Shown piece by piece: positions 7,786-16,294 of a DNA stretch of 64,000 nucleotides. Every line of letters starts with the position of its first letter. Positions within the stretch are counted from its first letter, which is position 1. Where the stretch lies: the NCBI RefSeq assembly GCF_002159625.1, contig NZ_NFIZ01000010.1:1-64000 (forward strand), written 5' to 3'. The notes under the pieces are model-generated. The model searched no databases. It saw nothing but the letters and a program-made list of their open reading frames with translations, and was not told the origin of the DNA. Both the position numbers and the translations under genes were made by a program. This DNA comes from Olsenella sp. An285 (GTDB lineage: Bacteria > Actinomycetota > Coriobacteriia > Coriobacteriales > Atopobiaceae).

Positions 7786-9144
7786 ATGGACGAGATGGCT
7801 TCCGTAACCGCCGACGACCTTGCCGCCGCGCGCGAGGAGTTCCTCTCCGAGCGGGCAAACGTCGTGGCCAAGAACGCTGTGAGCTCCAACGGCATCCGCG
7901 CCGCCGCGCGCGTGCCCGAGGGGGTGGGCGCCAACGCCATGACCTTCGACGTCGAGGTCACCCAGGGAGACCGCTGCGACCAGCAGCGCTCGGGCCGCTG
8001 CTGGATGTTCGCGAGTCTGAACACCATGCGCTACCGCGTCATCAAGAAGTACGGCCTCAAGACCTTCGAGCTCTCCCAGACCTATCCCCTGTTCTGGGAC
8101 AAGCTCGAGAAGAGCAACTGGTTCTTCGAGAACATCCTCGACACGCTTGACGAGCCCCTTTCCGGCCGTCTCCTCGCCTACCTGCTCGAGGCGCCCATCG
8201 GCGACGGCGGGCAGTGGGACATGTTCAAGAGCCTCGTCAAGAAGTACGGCGTGGTGCCCAAGGAGGCCATGCCCGAGACCGCCTGCTCGCGCAACACGAG
8301 CGAGATGGACTCCTACCTCACGCGCTATCTGCGCGGCGCCGCCAAGCGCCTTCGCGAGAGCTACGCCGCCGGCGTCGGACCCGAGGACCTCGAGGAGATG
8401 AAGAAGGAGATGATGGGCGACGTCTACCACCTCCTCGTCACCTGCCTCGGCGAGCCGCCCGCGTCCTTCGAGGTGCGCCTGCGCGACAAGAACGACGAGC
8501 TCGTGCTCTCTGGCACCTTCACCCCTCAGGAGTTCTTCGAGACCGCCGTCGACATGAACGTCGATGACTTTGTCTCCCTCATCTCCGCCCCCACCGCCGA
8601 CAAGCCCTTCGGTCACGTCTACACCGTGAGCCGCCTGGGCAACGTGGTGGAGGACGGCGGCGTCCGCTACCTCAACCTCCCGATCGAGCGCCTCAAGGAC
8701 GCCGCGATCGCCCAGCTGCGCGACGACCTGCCCGTCTGGTTCGGCTGCGACGTGGGCCAGAGCTTCATCCGCGAGGAGGGCATCATGGACACCGCCGCGC
8801 TGGACGTGGACGCGCTCTTTGGCTTCGAGGTCGAGGGCTGCATGGACCGCGCCGAGCGCCTGGACTACGGCGAGTCCCTCATGACCCACGCCATGGTCCT
8901 CGAGGGCGTGAACTTTGACGCCGACGGCCGCCCGACGCTCTGGAAGGTCGAGAACAGCTGGGGCAAGGACCACGGTCGCAACGGCTTCGACACCCTCTCC
9001 GACCCCTGGTTCGACGAGTACGTCTACCAGGTCGTCGTTGACAGGAAGTACCTCACCGAGGAGGAGCGCGCCACCTTCGACTCAGATGAGCCCACGGTGC
9101 TCGCGCCCTGGGACCCCATGGGCTCGCTCGCCCTCGCCCGCTAG
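7786..9144 (+). CDS. pepC: C1B-family aminopeptidase C (bleomycin hydrolase-like), first copy
   Basis: Papain-fold cysteine aminopeptidase of the PepC/bleomycin hydrolase family, probably a cytoplasmic barrel-like hexamer that trims peptides. 452 residues. Catalytic Cys72 lies in SGRCWMFAS, His368 in THAMVLEG and Asn390 in VENSWG. The ATG at 7786 has GGGAGG eight bases upstream, which rules out the longer in-frame extension running into the upstream repeat element. A second gene of the same family starts nine bases after the stop, so the two are co-transcribed and presumably arose by tandem duplication. They are followed by a strong terminator. Confidence 0.95.
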   Translation: MDEMASVTADDLAAAREEFLSERANVVAKNAVSSNGIRAAARVPEGVGANAMTFDVEVTQGDRCDQQRSGRCWMFASLNTMRYRVIKKYGLKTFELSQTYPLFWDKLEKSNWFFENILDTLDEPLSGRLLAYLLEAPIGDGGQWDMFKSLVKKYGVVPKEAMPETACSRNTSEMDSYLTRYLRGAAKRLRESYAAGVGPEDLEEMKKEMMGDVYHLLVTCLGEPPASFEVRLRDKNDELVLSGTFTPQEFFETAVDMNVDDFVSLISAPTADKPFGHVYTVSRLGNVVEDGGVRYLNLPIERLKDAAIAQLRDDLPVWFGCDVGQSFIREEGIMDTAALDVDALFGFEVEGCMDRAERLDYGESLMTHAMVLEGVNFDADGRPTLWKVENSWGKDHGRNGFDTLSDPWFDEYVYQVVVDRKYLTEEERATFDSDEPTVLAPWDPMGSLALAR

Positions 9145-9153
9145 GGAGACCGC

Positions 9154-10599
9154 ATGGCACCCAACCACCCCGAGGGCGCCCTCGCGCCCGCAAAGAGCGA
9201 CGAGCTCACGGCGTCCTTCTCGGCCGACCGCGCCAACCGCGTGGCGAGAAACGCCGTCACCTCGATGAACGTCCACCCCGCCGCGCGCAACGTCTCCGCC
9301 CTGCGCACGTACCGCGACACCTTTGGCGTGAGCCGCCCGCGCACGGGCAAGGTCACCAACCAGCGCCACTCGGGGCGCTGCTGGATGTTCTCCGCCTACA
9401 ACGTGGCCCGCGCGGCCACGATGGAGCTCCTCGACGTCGACGACTTCGAGTTCTCCCAGGTCTACGGCTTCTTCTACGACAAGCTCGAGAAGTTCAACGT
9501 GGGCCTCGAGTACGTGATCGAGACCGCGGGGCTCCCGCTGGACTCCCGCGAGGTCTCCCACCTGCTCGAGCACACCATGGGTGACGGCAACTACTACCCC
9601 GCCGCGATGAACCTCATCCGCAAGTGGGGGCTCGTCCCCAAGGACGTCATGCCCGAGAACGCGTGCTCCAAGGATGCCGACCAGATGAACGCCCAGCTCA
9701 GGCGTCTCTTCCACAAGAGCGCCATGGAGCTTCGCCGCCTCGCCGCGGCGGGCGCGGGCACAGGCGAGCTGCGCGCCGCCAAGGAGGGGATGGTCGCCGA
9801 CTGCCACCGCGTGCTCTGCGTGTGCCTTGGCGAGCCGCCGCTCACCTTCGACCTCGAGGTCCCCGTGGGCAAGAACTGCTCGGCGGACGCCGAGAAGATC
9901 GTGGAGCAGGAGGGCGGCGACGCCACGGACGGCAAGCCGCGCCGGCTCCTCGTGGACCGCGGCATCACACCGCTCGAGTTCGCCGAGCGCTACGTGCCCT
10001 TTGACCCCTCGGACTACGTGCAGCTCGAGCACATGCCCGGCGAGACGCGCCCCTTCGGCCACGTCTACCACCGCCGCTTTGCCGACACCATGGCCGGCGG
10101 CGTCCCGCTCAAGTTCCTGAACGTTGAGTTCGAGGTGCTCGAGGACGCTGCCGTGGCGTCGCTTCGCGCGGGCGTGCCCTGCGAGATGGCGTGCGACGTC
10201 GCCCAGGAGTTCCCCCGGAAGATCGAGGACCTTCCCGGCATCCTCGCCACAGACACGATGGACTACGAGGGTCTCTTTGGCGTCGACTTCTCCATGGACC
10301 GCGCCGAGATGCTCGACGCGCGCGAGACGCGCAACACCCACGCCATGACCTTCCAGGGCGTGGAGCTGGGCTCGGACGGCCGTCCCGTCGCCTGGCGCAT
10401 CGAGAACAGCTGGGGTGCCGACGCCTGCAGGAACGGCTACATCATCGCGAGCGCCGACTGGTACCGCCTCTACGGCGGCGAGGTCGTCGTGCGCCGCGAG
10501 TTCGTGCCGCCCGAGGTCCTGGACCTCTGGGACAACGCCCCCGTGGAGGAGGTCGCCCCCTGGACCAACGTGGGGTGCGCCCTGGCCCCGCGGCACTAG
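9154..10599 (+). CDS. pepC: C1B-family aminopeptidase C, second copy
   Basis: Paralogue of the preceding gene, 481 residues. The catalytic residues are kept: Cys76 in HSGRCWMFSA, His396 in THAMTFQG and Asn418 in IENSWG. The two copies align throughout but differ widely outside the active site, so the duplication is old or the copies have specialised. An insertion with acidic residues near positions 240-265 is specific to this copy. The gene is co-directional, nine bases after the first copy, and ends just before an intrinsic terminator. Confidence 0.95.
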   Translation: MAPNHPEGALAPAKSDELTASFSADRANRVARNAVTSMNVHPAARNVSALRTYRDTFGVSRPRTGKVTNQRHSGRCWMFSAYNVARAATMELLDVDDFEFSQVYGFFYDKLEKFNVGLEYVIETAGLPLDSREVSHLLEHTMGDGNYYPAAMNLIRKWGLVPKDVMPENACSKDADQMNAQLRRLFHKSAMELRRLAAAGAGTGELRAAKEGMVADCHRVLCVCLGEPPLTFDLEVPVGKNCSADAEKIVEQEGGDATDGKPRRLLVDRGITPLEFAERYVPFDPSDYVQLEHMPGETRPFGHVYHRRFADTMAGGVPLKFLNVEFEVLEDAAVASLRAGVPCEMACDVAQEFPRKIEDLPGILATDTMDYEGLFGVDFSMDRAEMLDARETRNTHAMTFQGVELGSDGRPVAWRIENSWGADACRNGYIIASADWYRLYGGEVVVRREFVPPEVLDLWDNAPVEEVAPWTNVGCALAPRH

Positions 10600-10620
10600 C
10601 CTGCATCAGAGCGTCTCTTC

Positions 10621-10661
10621 AGCGAGCCCCGAAGGCACTTCCCTCGGGGCTCGCTTCCTTT
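10621..10661 (+). terminator. Intrinsic terminator of the pepC pair
   Basis: A perfect 12-bp stem (AGCGAGCCCCGA with TCGGGGCTCGCT), an 11-base loop and a T-rich tail TTCCTTT, 21 bases after the stop codon. Confidence 0.9.
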
Positions 10662-10715
10662 GGCGAGACGGCGCCTCCGTCGCACGCGGGCACATCCCCT
10701 CCCGCCGCTCGCCTT

Positions 10716-10872
10716 GGCGATTGGGCAGAACCTTTTATATCAACTCTCGAGATAATCAATGATGTTGCCCAATCGCCGTCAGATTGTGGCGAGAAGAACA
10801 AGCGGGACATTAAGTCGCCCGCCGCGCGCCCGCACGCAGGCGCGCGGACATCAAAGGTAGTGCCCAATCGCC
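10716..10872. repeat. Three copies of TGCCCAATCGCC
   Basis: The 12-mer occurs inverted at 10716-10727 and direct at 10766-10777 and 10861-10872. A GAGAAGAAC word lies at 10791-10799. It fills the gap between the pepC terminator and the convergent yigZ gene (10662-10976), where no ORF or promoter is evident. Confidence 0.7.
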
Positions 10873-10976
10873 GGGGGTTTATCGCAGTGGCGGCAATCGC
10901 GGGCTCACGTACGTCGGCAGTGCGCCGTCACGGGAGGCCAAAGCAGCCCGTCAGAACCCCGGGCTGGGACCACAGG

Positions 10977-11624
10977 CTAGAACTCGGAGAAGCGGGGCTC
11001 GCCGGCGCGGGCGAGGTCCTCGCCATTGGCGAGCTCGCGAACGGCTGCGAGGAAGGCGGGCTCATCACCGGAGCGAAAGACAAGGGAGAGCTGGACGTCC
11101 TCGGCAAAGAGCGAGTCGGTCACCTTTCCGCCGGCGTCCGCGCACAGACGGGTCACGCGGTCGTAGAGCGCATACGGGAGCTGCACGGTGACGGGCGTCA
11201 CGAGCGTCATCTCCACGACCAGCCCGCTCTTCTCGGCCTCGGCGACCGCTGCCTGCGTGGCGGCGGTGTAGGCGCGCACGAGCCCTCCCGGGCCCAGGAG
11301 CGTTCCCCCGAAGTAGCGCGTGGCCACGCAGCACACGTCCGCAAGGCCCGAGCCGCGCAGCACGTCGAGCGTGGGCATGCCGGAGGTGCGGCTGGGCTCG
11401 CCGTCGTCCGAGCAGCGCTCGCGACCGTCCGCGAGAATCCAGGCGGGCACGTTGTGGCGGGCATCATGGTGGCGGCCGCGGACCTCGGCGATGAAGGCGT
11501 CCGCCTCTGCCTCCGAGCTCACGTGCGCGAGCTGCGCAATGAAACGGCTGCGCCTGTCCTCGAACTCCCCCACGGCCTCCGCTCCGGCGCGCAGCGTGCG
11601 GTAGCCCTCGGGAAAGACGGCCAC
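10977..11624 (-). CDS. yigZ: YigZ/IMPACT family protein
   Basis: A 215-residue protein of the UPF0029/IMPACT family. The N-terminal half has the family motifs (RSRFIAQLAHV, DDGEPSRTSGMP, ATRYFGGTLLGPGGLVRAY at about residues 105-123), and the C-terminal part is a short ferredoxin-like domain. Family members are linked to translation control and are widespread, but the bacterial function is not settled. The ATG lies six bases after the stop of the EIIA-Glc gene, so the two form an operon. The longer EIIA-YigZ unit runs leftward from the rnpB/crr divergent promoter region. Confidence 0.85.
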   Translation of the reverse strand: MAVFPEGYRTLRAGAEAVGEFEDRRSRFIAQLAHVSSEAEADAFIAEVRGRHHDARHNVPAWILADGRERCSDDGEPSRTSGMPTLDVLRGSGLADVCCVATRYFGGTLLGPGGLVRAYTAATQAAVAEAEKSGLVVEMTLVTPVTVQLPYALYDRVTRLCADAGGKVTDSLFAEDVQLSLVFRSGDEPAFLAAVRELANGEDLARAGEPRFSEF

Positions 11625-11630
11625 GATGCC

Positions 11631-12167
11631 CTACCGCTCCACGCGGAGCACGGCGCTCCCGGCGGAGACCTCGGCGCCGCACACGGGCTCGACCTGCGCG
11701 AAGGTGTCCGAGTTGGTGACGGTCACGATGACGGTGCCGTCCACGCCGCTCTCCTCCATGAGGGAGCGGTCGAAGCTCATGACGGGCTCGCCGGCGCGCA
11801 CGATGTCACCCTTGCTCACAAAGAGCCTGAAGCCCTTCCCGCGCAGCCTCACGGAGTCCACGCCCACGTGGAGAAGGACCTCCGCCCCCTCCTCGGTCTT
11901 GAAGAGGAGGGCGTGCTTGGTCTTGACGTCCGCCGCCACGGTACCGGAGACGGGCGCGAAGGCGACGCCCTCGGTGGCCACGATCCCCAGGCCGCGGCCG
12001 AGCATCCCCTGGGAGAAGACCGGGTCGCTCACCTCGCTGAGCGGTATGACGCGCCCCGACACCGGAGCGTCGACGGAACGAGGATCGTCCTCAGCGGCAA
12101 TGGCCGCGGGCTTCTTGACGCGCACGGCGTCCAGCATGTCGAGCAGACCCACGAGAGAACCTTTCAT
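11631..12167 (-). CDS. crr: PTS glucose-family EIIA component
   Basis: A 178-residue soluble phosphocarrier of the sugar PTS. It has the family beta-sandwich motifs DAPVSGRVIPL (33-43) and FAPVSGTV (70-77). His100 in LLHVGVDSV is the likely phosphorylation site, and His85 in TKHALLFKT is the second active-site His. No EIIB or EIIC domain is attached or adjacent, so it may serve other glucose-type permeases or regulation. The ATG at 12167 was chosen because a GGAAGGGGAG sequence lies upstream; the longer frame extends into the promoter. Confidence 0.9.
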   Translation of the reverse strand: MKGSLVGLLDMLDAVRVKKPAAIAAEDDPRSVDAPVSGRVIPLSEVSDPVFSQGMLGRGLGIVATEGVAFAPVSGTVAADVKTKHALLFKTEEGAEVLLHVGVDSVRLRGKGFRLFVSKGDIVRAGEPVMSFDRSLMEESGVDGTVIVTVTNSDTFAQVEPVCGAEVSAGSAVLRVER

Positions 12168-12259
12168 CGAAAGGGGGCTCCCCTTCCGGCAGCGCACAGA
12201 CCTTGCTCGACCGGCCCAGCCGGCGTGAGGAAACGCGCGGCAGACGGTCGAATGGACAT

Positions 12260-12288
12260 AGTATATACCGCTCGCCGCCAATGGAGAA
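12260..12288 (-). promoter_or_regulatory. Candidate promoter of crr-yigZ
   Basis: The minus strand has TATACT at 12265-12260 with a weak TTCTCC 17 bases upstream, about 95 bases before the crr start. It is back to back with the rnpB promoter. Confidence 0.45.
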
Positions 12289-12300
12289 CCGCTCAAGTCA

Positions 12301-12309
12301 TGCTAGAAT
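12301..12309 (+). promoter_or_regulatory. Extended -10 of rnpB
   Basis: TGCTAGAAT is an extended -10 (TGn plus TAGAAT) ending eight bases before the RNase P RNA 5' helix. No clear -35 is present, which is normal for extended -10 promoters. Confidence 0.55.
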
Positions 12310-12316
12310 CACTCTC

Positions 12317-12675
12317 GCGAGGTGGGCCAGGCGACCGCGGGACGCGCAAGCGTCATGAGGAAAGTCCGGGCTCCACAGGGCAGGATGCCGGCTAACGGCC
12401 GGGCGGGGTAACCCGACGGAAAGCGCCGCAGAAAAGAAGACTCCAACTGGCCGGCCCCCGGGCCGCGCAAAGGGAAAAGCTGAAACGGTGGTGTAAGAGA
12501 CCACCAGCGTCGTGGCAACACGGCGGCTTGGCAAGCCCCATCCGGAGCAAACGCAAATAGGAGCGCGATGGTGTGGCCCGCACTGCGCTCGGGTTGCGCG
12601 CTAGAGGCGGTCGGTGACGACCGTCGTAGATAAATGGCCGCCCACGACAGAACCCGGCTTACAGGCCCACCTCGC
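12317..12675 (+). ncRNA. rnpB: RNase P RNA (class A)
   Basis: The catalytic RNA of RNase P, which matures tRNA 5' ends. The ends pair perfectly as helix P1: GCGAGGTGGGCC at 12317-12328 with GGCCCACCTCGC at 12664-12675. The universally conserved GAGGAAAGTCCGGGCTCC block is near 12357 and ACAGAACCCGGCTTA near 12648. Internal elements such as GGTAACCCGACGGAAAG and GGCAAACC-like segments are also recognisable. The length of about 359 bases fits bacterial class A. It is transcribed rightward, divergent from crr. Confidence 0.95.
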
Positions 12676-12730
12676 ACCCTTCCACTTCATTTGGCCGTCG
12701 GCCTTCTCACCCGCTCTTCTCGACGGGTCG

Positions 12731-12817
12731 ACTTTTGAGGCCTCAAAAGTTGCAGGCGTTTTCGGGCCAACTGGGCAAACTCCCATCGTGCTCCGACTTT
12801 TGAGGCCTCAAAAGTCG
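12731..12817. repeat. Pair of perfect palindromes with core TGAGGCCTCA
   Basis: ACTTTTGAGGCCTCAAAAGT (12731-12750) is a perfect 20-base palindrome. Its centre recurs 65 bases on in a 24-base perfect palindrome at 12794-12817 (CGACTTTTGAGG plus its complement). The same pair, with nearly the same spacing, occurs at 48.73-48.82 kb. A GAGAAGAAC word is at 12857-12865. The gap (12676-12969) lies between the converging rnpB and divIVA, and no ORF is seen. Confidence 0.8.
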
Positions 12818-12969
12818 CAAGAGCTTTCCCGGGCTGGGGGCGGGCTAGCGCCGGGCGAGAAGAACGCGGAACGAGAAGGGCCCCCGCCCCGTTCCCCCGC
12901 TACGCAGAGCGGCCCCGGGCCAGAGGGCTCGGGACCGCAGCAAGGGCGAGGCGAGGGTCGGGGACCTAG

Positions 12970-13629
12970 CTAGTCGAGGTCACCAAAGTCGTTGACGCTG
13001 ACGGCGGGCGTCGCGGGGGCGACGGGCGTCGGAGCGGCGATGGGGGCGTCGGCGCGGGAGGCCGCGGAGCCGTTGGGCGTGCTCGCAAAGCCCACCTGGG
13101 CAGGGAAGACGGTCTCGGCGTCGTCCATGAAGTGCTGGAGGAGCTTCTTGTACTCGGCGCGGAACTCCTCGCGGGAGGCCTTCAGGCGGTCGATCTCGTC
13201 GAGCTCGTTCTGCTTCTCGGCGAGGGCCTGGCGGATGACCTCGCGGGCCTTGGCGTCAGCGTCGTTGCGGATCTTCTCGGCGTTGTCGCGGGCCTCGGCG
13301 ACGAGCTTGTCGGCGGACTGCTGGGCGACGATGAGCACGCGGGAGATCTGGCTCTCGGAGGCGGAGATGGTGTCGACCGGCGCAGCGGCGGGCGCGGGGG
13401 CGGCCACGGTGGCGGCGCCGCGCTCCTCGAGGCTGGCGATCTGCGCCTGGGCGGCGGAGAGCTGCTGCTCGGTGGAGGTCAGGCGGCCCTTGAGGTCGGC
13501 GATCTTCTGGAGCATCGCGTCCACCTCGGAGGAGAGCTGCTCGAGGAAGTTGTCGACCTCCTCGGTGTCATAGCCGTGCTTGGAGGGAGAGAAGGTCTGC
13601 TGCTCGATGTCTGCTGGTGTGATTGCCAT
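12970..13629 (-). CDS. divIVA: DivIVA-domain polar/septal protein
   Basis: A 219-residue cytoplasmic coiled-coil protein of the DivIVA/Wag31 family, which marks curved membrane at poles and septa and directs wall growth. The N-terminal membrane-binding domain has the family motif (ITPADIEQQTFSPS, then HGYDTEEVDNFLEQL, residues 3-32). A long coiled coil follows (about 33-70 and 95-165), interrupted by an Ala/Pro-rich linker. It is the last gene of the dcw cluster here, after yggT, as in other Gram-positive bacteria. A TAGAAT -10-like hexamer upstream (around 13691) may give it its own promoter. Confidence 0.93.
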   Translation of the reverse strand: MAITPADIEQQTFSPSKHGYDTEEVDNFLEQLSSEVDAMLQKIADLKGRLTSTEQQLSAAQAQIASLEERGAATVAAPAPAAAPVDTISASESQISRVLIVAQQSADKLVAEARDNAEKIRNDADAKAREVIRQALAEKQNELDEIDRLKASREEFRAEYKKLLQHFMDDAETVFPAQVGFASTPNGSAASRADAPIAAPTPVAPATPAVSVNDFGDLD

Positions 13630-13692
13630 TCTTGTTCCCTTTCGCTTCTCAGTGACGCGGGCAGGGCCCGTGAAACCGTACTGGATAGAATT

Positions 13693-13959
13693 CTACAAAA
13701 TTAGGTAGTAGAGCACCCGCTCGATGAGGGTAAGTGCCAATATTGCCACAACTGGAGAGAAGTCCACGCCCATGACCGGCGGGATGAAGCGCCTGAAGAC
13801 GTTCAGGAAGGGCTCCACGAGCATGCCCATAGCGGCCCTGATGTCATCCAGGAGACCGCCCGTGCGCGGCAGCCAGGACATGAGGCACCAGATGACGATG
13901 ACCCATCCGTAGATGTCAATGAGCCGTTGAACGAGGACGAGCAGCGTGTAGGAACTCAT
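13693..13959 (-). CDS. yggT: YggT family membrane protein
   Basis: An 88-residue protein with two membrane helices (about 6-26 and 63-84) separated by PFLNVFRRFIPPVMGVDFSP, the YggT signature. Its function is poorly defined; conserved linkage with sepF and divIVA suggests a role in division or the envelope. It lies between proC and divIVA on the minus strand. Confidence 0.9.
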   Translation of the reverse strand: MSSYTLLVLVQRLIDIYGWVIVIWCLMSWLPRTGGLLDDIRAAMGMLVEPFLNVFRRFIPPVMGVDFSPVVAILALTLIERVLYYLIL

Positions 13960-13985
13960 TGCAGCCTTTCCGTGATCGTGACGAA

Positions 13986-14016
13986 CTTGACAGTTTGCTC
14001 AGGTCAAACTGTCAAG
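13986..14016. repeat. 12-bp perfect inverted repeat between proC and yggT
   Basis: CTTGACAGTTTG and CAAACTGTCAAG are separated by seven bases. There is no T-run after it in either direction, so it is more likely an operator or RNA-processing hairpin than an intrinsic terminator. Confidence 0.7.
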
Positions 14017-14026
14017 GCGGGCGAGG

Positions 14027-14845
14027 CTAGTCGCCCGCGAGCTCGCGGGCGCGCGCCAGCGCCGCGTCCACCGCGGCGAACGAGCCCTCGAAGAGCAGCG
14101 GCTCGAGCTCCTCCAGCGCGGCGGCGGTGGTGCCGCCCGGGGAGGTGACGCGCTCCATGTATACCCGCGGGTGCACGCCCTCAGACACGAGCTGCTCGGC
14201 GCACCCGAGCATCGTGGCCTCGAGGAACTCGCGACAGGTCTGCGCGGGGAGCCCGGCGCGCACGCCGGCGCGCGTGAGCGTGTCCACGAAGAGCGAGAAG
14301 AACGCGGGTGCGGTGCCCACCACGGCGCTCGACACGTCGAGCTGGTCCTCCCGCATGACGGCGACGGCGCCGAGGGCGCGGAAGAGCTCGCAGGCGAGCC
14401 CGAGGTCTTCGGAGGTGGCGGCGGAGCCGGCGCACACGGCGGTGGCTCCCGAGCGCACCTGCACGGGCAGGTTGGGCATCACGCGCACCACGCGGGCACC
14501 GGGCAGGGCGGCCTCGATCGCGGCGAGCGGCACGCCCGCGGCGATCGAGACGACCAGTCTCCCGGCGACGCCGTCCGAGAGCGTGGCCATCACGTCGCCC
14601 AGCACCTGGGGCTTCACGGCCAGGACCACCACGTCGGGGCCCTCGGGGAGCATCTGGGCACCGTCCGGGAACGCGCGGCAGCCCAGGGACTCGAACGCCC
14701 CGCGCTTGCCCGCGTCCTGGTCCGCCACCATGACGCGCTCGGGTGCCAGCGTGCCGGACTCAATGAGCCCGCGTGCGATGGCCCCGCCCATGGAGCCCAC
14801 GCCGATGACGCCGACGGTGCAGGAGAGCTGGCTCATCCCGGTCAT
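14027..14845 (-). CDS. proC: Pyrroline-5-carboxylate reductase
   Basis: Last step of proline synthesis: reduction of 1-pyrroline-5-carboxylate with NAD(P)H. 272 residues. The N-terminal Rossmann motif is GVIGVGSMGGAIARG (residues 12-26). The conserved VRVMPNLPVQVRSGATA and the C-terminal VTSPGGTTAAAL signature (about 235-246) are present. It sits in the sepF-proC-yggT order seen in other Gram-positive bacteria, three bases after sepF. The start could also be Met4 (MSQLS). Confidence 0.95.
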   Translation of the reverse strand: MTGMSQLSCTVGVIGVGSMGGAIARGLIESGTLAPERVMVADQDAGKRGAFESLGCRAFPDGAQMLPEGPDVVVLAVKPQVLGDVMATLSDGVAGRLVVSIAAGVPLAAIEAALPGARVVRVMPNLPVQVRSGATAVCAGSAATSEDLGLACELFRALGAVAVMREDQLDVSSAVVGTAPAFFSLFVDTLTRAGVRAGLPAQTCREFLEATMLGCAEQLVSEGVHPRVYMERVTSPGGTTAAALEELEPLLFEGSFAAVDAALARARELAGD

Positions 14846-14848
14846 CCC

Positions 14849-15508
14849 CTACCTCGTGAGGTCGCCGTCGGCGACGAGCTTGTCCACGTCTGCGGGAGAG
14901 AGCGTGACGCCGGAGGGCAGCACCGCGAAGACGCGGTCGCCGAGCTCCTCGACGGAGCCGGAGATGCCGCAGGAGAGGCCAAAGCAGAAGTCGAGGATGC
15001 GCTTGGCGGTGTCGATGTTGGTGTTGCGGAAGACGAGGACCACGGGCTGGCCCGTCCTCACGCGGCGCACGACGGTCTGAACGTCGTCATAGGAGACGGG
15101 CTTGAGGACGTAGGGGGGCAGCTGGCCGGAGTTCACGCGAGAGATCGTGCGGGGGCCGAGGTCGCCGGGGGTGGGGCCGCCGGAGGTCCCCAGGACCGCG
15201 GTGGTGTCGTGGTCGCGCGAGGGGTCGTAGGACGGGCGCGGCGCGGACTGGGTCTGCGGCGCGTACTCCTGCCTCGGGGCGGCCACGGGACGGCCGGAGC
15301 GGGTGAAGACCGAGACGCTCTCCGCCTCGGGGCGCGGCGTGTTGCCCAGCAGGCGCGGGCTCGAGCCCGGGTCGCGGCGGCGGGACTCGTGGGAGTCGCG
15401 CGCGTAGCCGGAATCGCCCTCGAAGTCGTCGTCCTCGTAGTAGTCGTCCTCGTAGTACTCCTCGTCCCCGCCGCGGAGACGATCCCTGATCGTGTCGAGG
15501 AAGCCCAT
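14849..15508 (-). CDS. sepF: Cell division protein SepF
   Basis: Membrane tether and bundling factor for FtsZ, used by bacteria that lack FtsA. The 219 residues have a short N-terminal amphipathic start (MGFLDTIRDRL), an acidic Tyr/Asp-rich linker (about 14-30), a variable linker to about residue 120 and a C-terminal SepF core (YDDVQTVVRRVRTGQPVVLVF at about 138-158 and CFGLSCGISGSVEELGDRVF). No ftsA is in the cluster, in line with this role. The ribosome site AGGAGAAGAAC lies directly before the ATG. Confidence 0.93.
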   Translation of the reverse strand: MGFLDTIRDRLRGGDEEYYEDDYYEDDDFEGDSGYARDSHESRRRDPGSSPRLLGNTPRPEAESVSVFTRSGRPVAAPRQEYAPQTQSAPRPSYDPSRDHDTTAVLGTSGGPTPGDLGPRTISRVNSGQLPPYVLKPVSYDDVQTVVRRVRTGQPVVLVFRNTNIDTAKRILDFCFGLSCGISGSVEELGDRVFAVLPSGVTLSPADVDKLVADGDLTR

Positions 15509-15565
15509 GTTCTTCTCCTTTTCGTCGTCGCGCCGCCGCGCGGCGCGCGCACCCTACGCTGTCAG

Positions 15566-16294
15566 CTATCTCAGGGCGTAGCCCTGGTCGAACACACACC
15601 TGCCAAGGCGGACGAGGGTCGAGCCCTCCTCCACCGCGATCTCGAAGTCGTCGCTCATGCCGCACGAGAGCGTCTGGAGGGGAAGCCCCGTCCGGGCCCG
15701 AAGCCCCTCGGCGAGCTCCCGCAGGCCGCAGAACGTGCGGCGCGCGGCGTCGGCGTCACCCGCCGGCGCCATGGTCATGAGGCCGAGCACCCGGATGCCC
15801 GGGAGCGCCACCACGCCATCGGCCGCGGCGACGAGCTCCTCCGGAGAGAAGCCCGACTTCGAGCCCTCCCCCGAGACGTTGGTCTCAAGAAGGACGTCGG
15901 CCACGATCCCGCGCGCCTCGCAGCGCGTGGAGACCGCCTCGGCCAGGTGCGCCGAGGAGATGGAGTGGATGAGCGTCACGCGGCCGATGACCTGGTTGAT
16001 CTTGTTCTTCTGGAGGTTGCCGATCATGTCAAAGCGGACGTCGGCGCACTCCGGCTCGCCCTCCAGCGCGGCGAGCTTGCGCGAGAGCTCCTGGGGTCGG
16101 TTCTCGCCAAAGGCGCGCCAGCCGGCGCGCCGGGCAAGAAGGACCTCGCGGGCGGAGACCGTCTTTGAGACGGCGATGGGCAGCACCTCGGCCGCGGACC
16201 TGCCCGAGCGGGAGGCCGCCGACGAGATCCTCCCCAGAATCTCCTCCCTGCGCTCGCAGAGGAACGCGCCGTATGACTCTTCGAGCCCGTCCAT
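15566..16294 (-). CDS. yggS: YggS family pyridoxal-phosphate homeostasis protein
   Basis: A 242-residue single-domain PLP-binding TIM-barrel protein (PLPBP/YggS). Lys44 in PIAVSKTVS is the expected Schiff-base lysine. FGENRPQEL, FDMIGNLQKNK, LLETNVSGEGSKSG and LSCGMSDDFEIAV are family motifs. It maintains free PLP levels and has no known enzyme activity. Its ATG overlaps the pgeF stop by one base (TGATG). A longer in-frame ORF upstream only shadows pgeF. Confidence 0.93.
   Translation of the reverse strand: MDGLEESYGAFLCERREEILGRISSAASRSGRSAAEVLPIAVSKTVSAREVLLARRAGWRAFGENRPQELSRKLAALEGEPECADVRFDMIGNLQKNKINQVIGRVTLIHSISSAHLAEAVSTRCEARGIVADVLLETNVSGEGSKSGFSPEELVAAADGVVALPGIRVLGLMTMAPAGDADAARRTFCGLRELAEGLRARTGLPLQTLSCGMSDDFEIAVEEGSTLVRLGRCVFDQGYALR

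Noticed and set aside
10191-12395. 734-codon plus-strand frame from the second pepC gene through yigZ and crr
   Set aside because: It overlaps a gene end, a perfect terminator, repeat DNA, two minus-strand genes and the start of rnpB.
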